Shown piece after piece: positions 60,001 through 64,000 of a stretch of 64,000 nt of DNA (the stretch's first letter is position 1; every line of letters starts with the position of its first letter). Below the pieces are notes generated by a model. It saw nothing but the letters and a program-made list of their open reading frames with translations. It did not search any database and was not told where the DNA came from. The stretch comes from Micropterix aruncella (lineage: Eukaryota; Arthropoda; Insecta; Lepidoptera; Micropterigidae). The position numbers were made by a program, and so were the translations under genes. The DNA is taken from contig OX155980.1 in NCBI GenBank assembly GCA_944548615.1, positions 248,001 to 312,000 of the forward strand, in the 5' to 3' direction.

Positions 60001-60737
60001 CAACAGATGCTACAGGGATGGTAGCTGAACCGTATCTTAGAAAACATAGGCAGGCTATCATACCCAAGCTGCACGGAGCCATACGGTTCGGGATAAATAA
60101 AACAATAGGGCTTTGCTTAAATCACCAAAGCCAAATATTTCCGTATCTGTTTCTGCAATCAGTAATTTTATTATGAGAAGTCTTCATAGAACGAGGCAAT
60201 GATCGGGTCAGTAAGTGAGTTTCATCGTTAGACGCGGATCATTCGGATTTACTCGGAACTCAGCCTCGTTTGAAACGGTGGTTTACATTATGGATATAAT
60301 AGTAAAGCCCCCTGAGATAGATATGATGTCTGCAAGGCTTTATACGCTGAATAACGGCGCGCTTAACAATCGACGCGACGCGACGTGGCCGGAGGCGTTG
60401 GGCTGTAGTAACGGACGCGCTCGTTTGACGTAACAAACAGTCTCGGAACGGCTTGATACAGTCGCCAATCGGAAACGCTCGCTACCTGCCCGCTGCTCTC
60501 GTCGTTGGCTCAGGAGAACGGACAACTCTATTCCCTTCGTTATGGGCGACGGCTGTGATCAAGCTCCCGCCAATCTGATGCTTATCAAAGTTGGATTTCA
60601 TTCAACATGAATTGCAGCATAGTTACAAACCGGAAAGATGATCTGATGAAGGTGATAACATTTAATTTTTTCATTTATTTATCCCTTATTTTACTTAATT
60701 GATTTAATTCTAATTAATACACTGACATATTTTTATT
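60001..60737. other. GC-rich unique block at 60200-60560, possible promoter or exon
   Basis: CpG-rich sequence including CGACGCGACGCGACGTGGCC near 60370 and GGCTCAGGAGAACGG near 60508. It belongs to none of the repeat families. Overlapping ORFs on both strands (60215-60525) have no motif. A host regulatory element or 5' exon is possible but unsupported. Confidence 0.3.
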
Positions 60738-61337
60738 AAGCTATTGCATAGCTTTTATCGCGGGCCAGGCCAGCGCGGCGACCGAATGAAGAAATTTCTT
60801 AACGAAAATTAATGATTTTAAACTGATAATTACGTCTAAACGAGTACTGCTTACGATTCGAAAAAAATATATGTTAAACAAGAACATTTTTCTAATATTC
60901 TTAGCCTTGAATATTTGAGATTTTGTTTATATTACATATTGTAATTAATTTGTGAAATTAGGTCTAACCGAACACAAAAACGACTACTGCGCAAATACTA
61001 TCTGGCTTATTATTATGAAACCTGCAACATTTTAAAGATAATTTAATTATCTATCTTTTTATCTACGATTTTTTTCGAATAATCCGTTTTTTTTTGCTTT
61101 ATCAAATAAAATATTCGTGCGCCGCGCTCTATCGGAAGACGTTTAAATTATTATTCTGAATCATTTGCTTCCGCAGCCGCAAATGATTCGGAATATTTTC
61201 AATGTTTTCCGATAGAGCGCAGTTATCTGATATCAGAAAAAATAAAATAAATAAATAATAATAATTACATAAGTTGTTAAACATGCTATGCAATAGCTTT
61301 ACCGCGGCAGTCCCCGAGTGCCACACGTATTTTTTTA
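60738..61337 (+). repeat. Family A hairpin-ended repeat, copy 7
   Basis: Full length, 600 bp, same ends as the other copies and the same orientation as copy 8, about 315 bp away. The internal palindrome is interrupted by TTA near 61151. Confidence 0.9.
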
Positions 61338-61652
61338 TTATTTTTGGCGGATCGTCACGTCAAGGTTAGTTTTATTGTTTTATTGTTCAATAAAACAAAG
61401 GATATACCCGGCATTTATACTCAAGGTATTAATATAAAAATAAATATAAACAAAAAAAGACTAACCCACTGGTTGATCACCCAGGGAAGGAAAGAAACCG
61501 AAAAATTAATTTGCTTTATTCCTATCGAACTTAACATTCCTAACACAATATTATTAACCTACCATATATTTATGATTATTATTATTTATGATTATTATAT
61601 ATTATTATTATTATTATCACATACCTTTTTAGATAATTTGAAATTTTATTTT
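61338..61652. other. Spacer between two family A copies
   Basis: AT-rich with an ATT-type tandem at 61570-61618. The plus-strand ORF 61344-61718 ('GINIKININKKRLTHWLITQGRKETEKLICF') runs through the spacer into the next family A copy. It is not recognisable as a protein family. Confidence 0.4.
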
Positions 61653-62252
61653 AAGCTATTGCATAGCTTTTATCGCGGGCCTAGGCCAGCGCGGCGACCG
61701 AATGAAGAAATTTCTTAACGAATATTAATGATTTTAAACTGATAATTACGTCTAAACGAGTACTGCTTACGATTCGAAAAAAATATATGTTAAACAAGAA
61801 TATGTTCCTAATATTCTTAGCTTTGAATATTTTAGATTTTGTTTATATTACATAGTGTAATTAATTTGTGAAATTAGGTCTAACCGAAAACAAAAACGAC
61901 TCCTACGCAAATACTATCTGGCGTATTATTATGAAACCTGCACCATTTTAAAGATAATTTAATTATCTATCTTTTTATCTACGATTTTTTTCGAATAATC
62001 CGGTTTGTTGCTTTATCGAATAAAAATTTTCGTGCGCGGCGCTCTATCGGAAGACGTTTAAATTATTCCGAATCATTTGCTTCCGCAGCCTCTAATGATT
62101 CGGAATAATTTCAACGTTTTCCGATAGCGCAGTTATCTGATATCAGAAAAAAATAAAATAAATAAATAATTATAATTGCATACCTAATTTGTTAAAAATG
62201 CTATGCAATAGCTTTACCGCGGCAGTCCCCGAGTGCCACACGTATTTTTTTT
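61653..62252 (+). repeat. Family A hairpin-ended repeat, copy 8
   Basis: Full length, 600 bp, AAGCTATTGCATAGC to CCACACGTA plus a T-run. The 3' part of the internal palindrome is slightly mutated (CCTCTAATGATTCGG). Confidence 0.92.
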
Positions 62253-62439
62253 ATTACTCAGACATCTTTTAATTACAAGAAGTTTGATCAATCAGTGGTC
62301 CAAATTTGAAAACTTTTTATATTTATCGTTTTACTAGATTTAATTATGGTGAAATATCCTGTTCCAAAAAAAAATAAAAAGTAAAACCTATAACTATTCT
62401 ACCGCCTACAACTTGTTACAGACGTAATTTAACAAGTAA

Positions 62440-63060
62440 GTGATACCTTTATCACTTGTTAAATTATGTGGTAAATACTTTCAAACACAAAACATTATTC
62501 AAGTGCAGTTCAAGTACACTACACTAGCAAGTCACTACACTACAGTGCAAGTCAAGTACACTATAGAAGATGACAAATTTGATGTACCGAAAAGTAGAAG
62601 TAGATTTCAAATAAAAAAGAGCTTTAAAACCTGATGAAAAATCTAAAGACGAAGCTCTTGGAATTTCCAATGTCTTAAACTATAATTTTAGATTATGCTA
62701 AGACGAGTATCGAGGAAAGATACTAACCATATATAGAAAATTTGAAGAGAGCCGTAAAGCTTGGTAGTTTTCCTAAAGATGTCCTTTGTAGCATTTCTAA
62801 GCATTGCAAAAATGAAAAAAGTCGGTTATTAATAGAGCTGAAACAGTTTGCAGATCATTACAAAAGTTTTAAAATGAATAACTAAATTGAGAATTAAAAA
62901 ATGAGAAAGAAAATGGAAGAAAACAAAAAAAACCAAGCAGAATAAAGATGAAGGAAACTAGGAAGAGGAAGATTTGGAGTCCGAATCAGAAGAAGGATAA
63001 TAATATTTATGGTAACTGCTCTGGCAAGAAGCATTGTTTTCAGTATAAGTATATCATACT
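62440..63060 (+). pseudogene. Decayed coding stretch of unknown origin
   Basis: Plus-strand frames look protein-like but are interrupted by stops: 'VKYTIEDDKFDVPKSRSRFQ' (62550-62610), 'LGSFPKDVLCSISKHCKNEK' (62764-62823), 'LIELKQFADHYKSFKMNN' (62828-62884), then a lysine- and glutamate-rich acidic tail to about 63000. The pattern suggests a dead transposon or gene fragment. I do not recognise the family. The sequence also contains a short CAAGTACACTA-type tandem near 62510-62565. Confidence 0.35.
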
Positions 63061-63469
63061 CTTTTTTTGTTGTTTTGAACCCTCTCAATTTGGACTGTTT
63101 ACCAACGTGTAAACTTTTTTTAATAACTATACTTTGTACACCAGTCCCCAGCGAAACGGTATTTCCCAAATTTAAAATAGGTAGTTAAAATTCGGCTTAG
63201 ATCTACTCTACTGGCCAAAAAGCTGACCAACAACATCTAATGTGTACATAGTTTAGATATTATAAAAGTATCATAAAAATGTAATATAAACGTTAGTAAA
63301 CTCTAAAACAAAAAAGCATATTTTTTTGCATACCTTTACTTTAATAGTTTTTTTTTGTCAAAATAGCGAAAAATGTGGTTTCCAGGTAGGTATACAATTT
63401 TCAAGATACCCCTGGTAGATAGTACTCCCGTACCCCCCTCTTGATAAAAGAACCCATCTTTGGTCTCTA

Positions 63470-63800
63470 GCCGAGGAGCTAGTAGGGTCCTGTTCAGACC
63501 CTCATCATCATGTGTAATATAAAGTACTTAAGCCAACAACACAACTAGCCGAATCTCAGCTATCTTAGCACTCCATTAGCGAGTTTTAGTATCACCCTTC
63601 CGGCTCCATCTTCAGACCTTCGTGATCATGGCTAATGGAAAGTACTCATGATAACGAAACATACTAACAAAAATTCAACTGTCCTACCATTTTCCACCAG
63701 GGAGTTTCAGTCCCTACATCCCGGCTCCATCATAATATCAGCTCGATAGTACCATAATATTACCCTATCACCGAGCTTACATGAGTATGCGAAATTTCAG
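63470..63800. repeat. Diverged tandem repeat, about 120-bp period, three units
   Basis: CAGACC plus a TCATG / AAAGTACT pair recurs at 63495 and 63613 (period about 118), and CCGGCTCCATC recurs at 63600 and 63721 (period 121). Units are roughly 65-75 percent alike by eye. Sequence before (63061-63469) and after (63801-64000) is AT-rich with no gene recognised. Confidence 0.6.
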
Positions 63801-64000
63801 CTCAATGGAATATCAGCAAGTGGTTATAAAAACGTTTGCAAATTTTTAAACAGACAAATTACTCACGAACTATTTAAGTTAAGATACATAATAATAACGC
63901 TACTTAAATGGCAGCAAAAGATTACCCAGATTTGATTGGGAAATGCTTTTTTTTCAAACGAAATGTAACATGAAATCGGAGACTATCGCTGTTTACTTCG

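Overview
The window looks like repeat-dense, gene-poor DNA from an insect, most likely a moth or butterfly. It is AT-rich and contains long (TA)n tracts, a Helitron with the ends seen in lepidopteran Lep1-type elements, mariner remnants, and many non-LTR (LINE) and Penelope-like fragments. The assignment to Lepidoptera is inference from these families. I could not identify any host protein-coding exon. Nearly every ORF with recognisable protein character is a retroelement or transposon. Two runs of exactly 200 Ns (26807-27006 and 59007-59206) are scaffold gaps.

Layout. 1-10 kb: a GC-rich block, a 'family C' repeat, a LINE fragment, then a nearly full-length APE-type LINE on the minus strand (9770 to 3441). 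That LINE is split by a 2.7-kb insertion holding two further LINE pieces. 10-14 kb: a 'family A' repeat and a poly-C MITE. 14.4-17.7 kb: four (TA)n tracts interleaved with a Penelope-like element (PLE) that encodes a GIY-YIG endonuclease, plus a perfect 130-bp inverted repeat. 17.8-18.5 kb: a 5'-truncated RNase H LINE with a 14-bp target-site duplication (TSD). 21-23.3 kb: a TIR transposon ('family B') with an 8-bp TSD, then 'family D' retroposons. 24-33 kb: LINE remnants, a 5S-rRNA-derived SINE, a second PLE family with a 15-bp TSD, and family D arrays. 34.5-38.6 kb: a 1.3-kb fold-back of family A, then C and D copies. 38.7-39.4 kb: a complete Helitron. 41-45 kb: mariner and LINE remnants. 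46.3-48 kb: a second family B copy carrying a family A insertion. 48.9-53.6 kb: two convergent LINEs, one with an ORF of about 1183 codons and all catalytic residues. 54-60 kb: family D copies, LINEs, and a PLE interrupted by a D copy. 60.7-62.3 kb: two family A copies. The end of the window is a decayed coding stretch and a 120-bp tandem repeat.

The elements are linked by parasitism and nesting rather than by a shared pathway. LINEs and PLEs supply reverse transcriptase and endonuclease. The non-coding families (A, B, C, D, the 5S SINE, the Helitron) probably move with enzymes encoded elsewhere. Nested insertions with TSDs and a filled-versus-empty site pair give relative ages. Family D (672 bp, 14-bp TSDs, 5' truncation, a covarying 3'-end hairpin) and the PLEs with hammerhead-like motifs are the least ordinary items.
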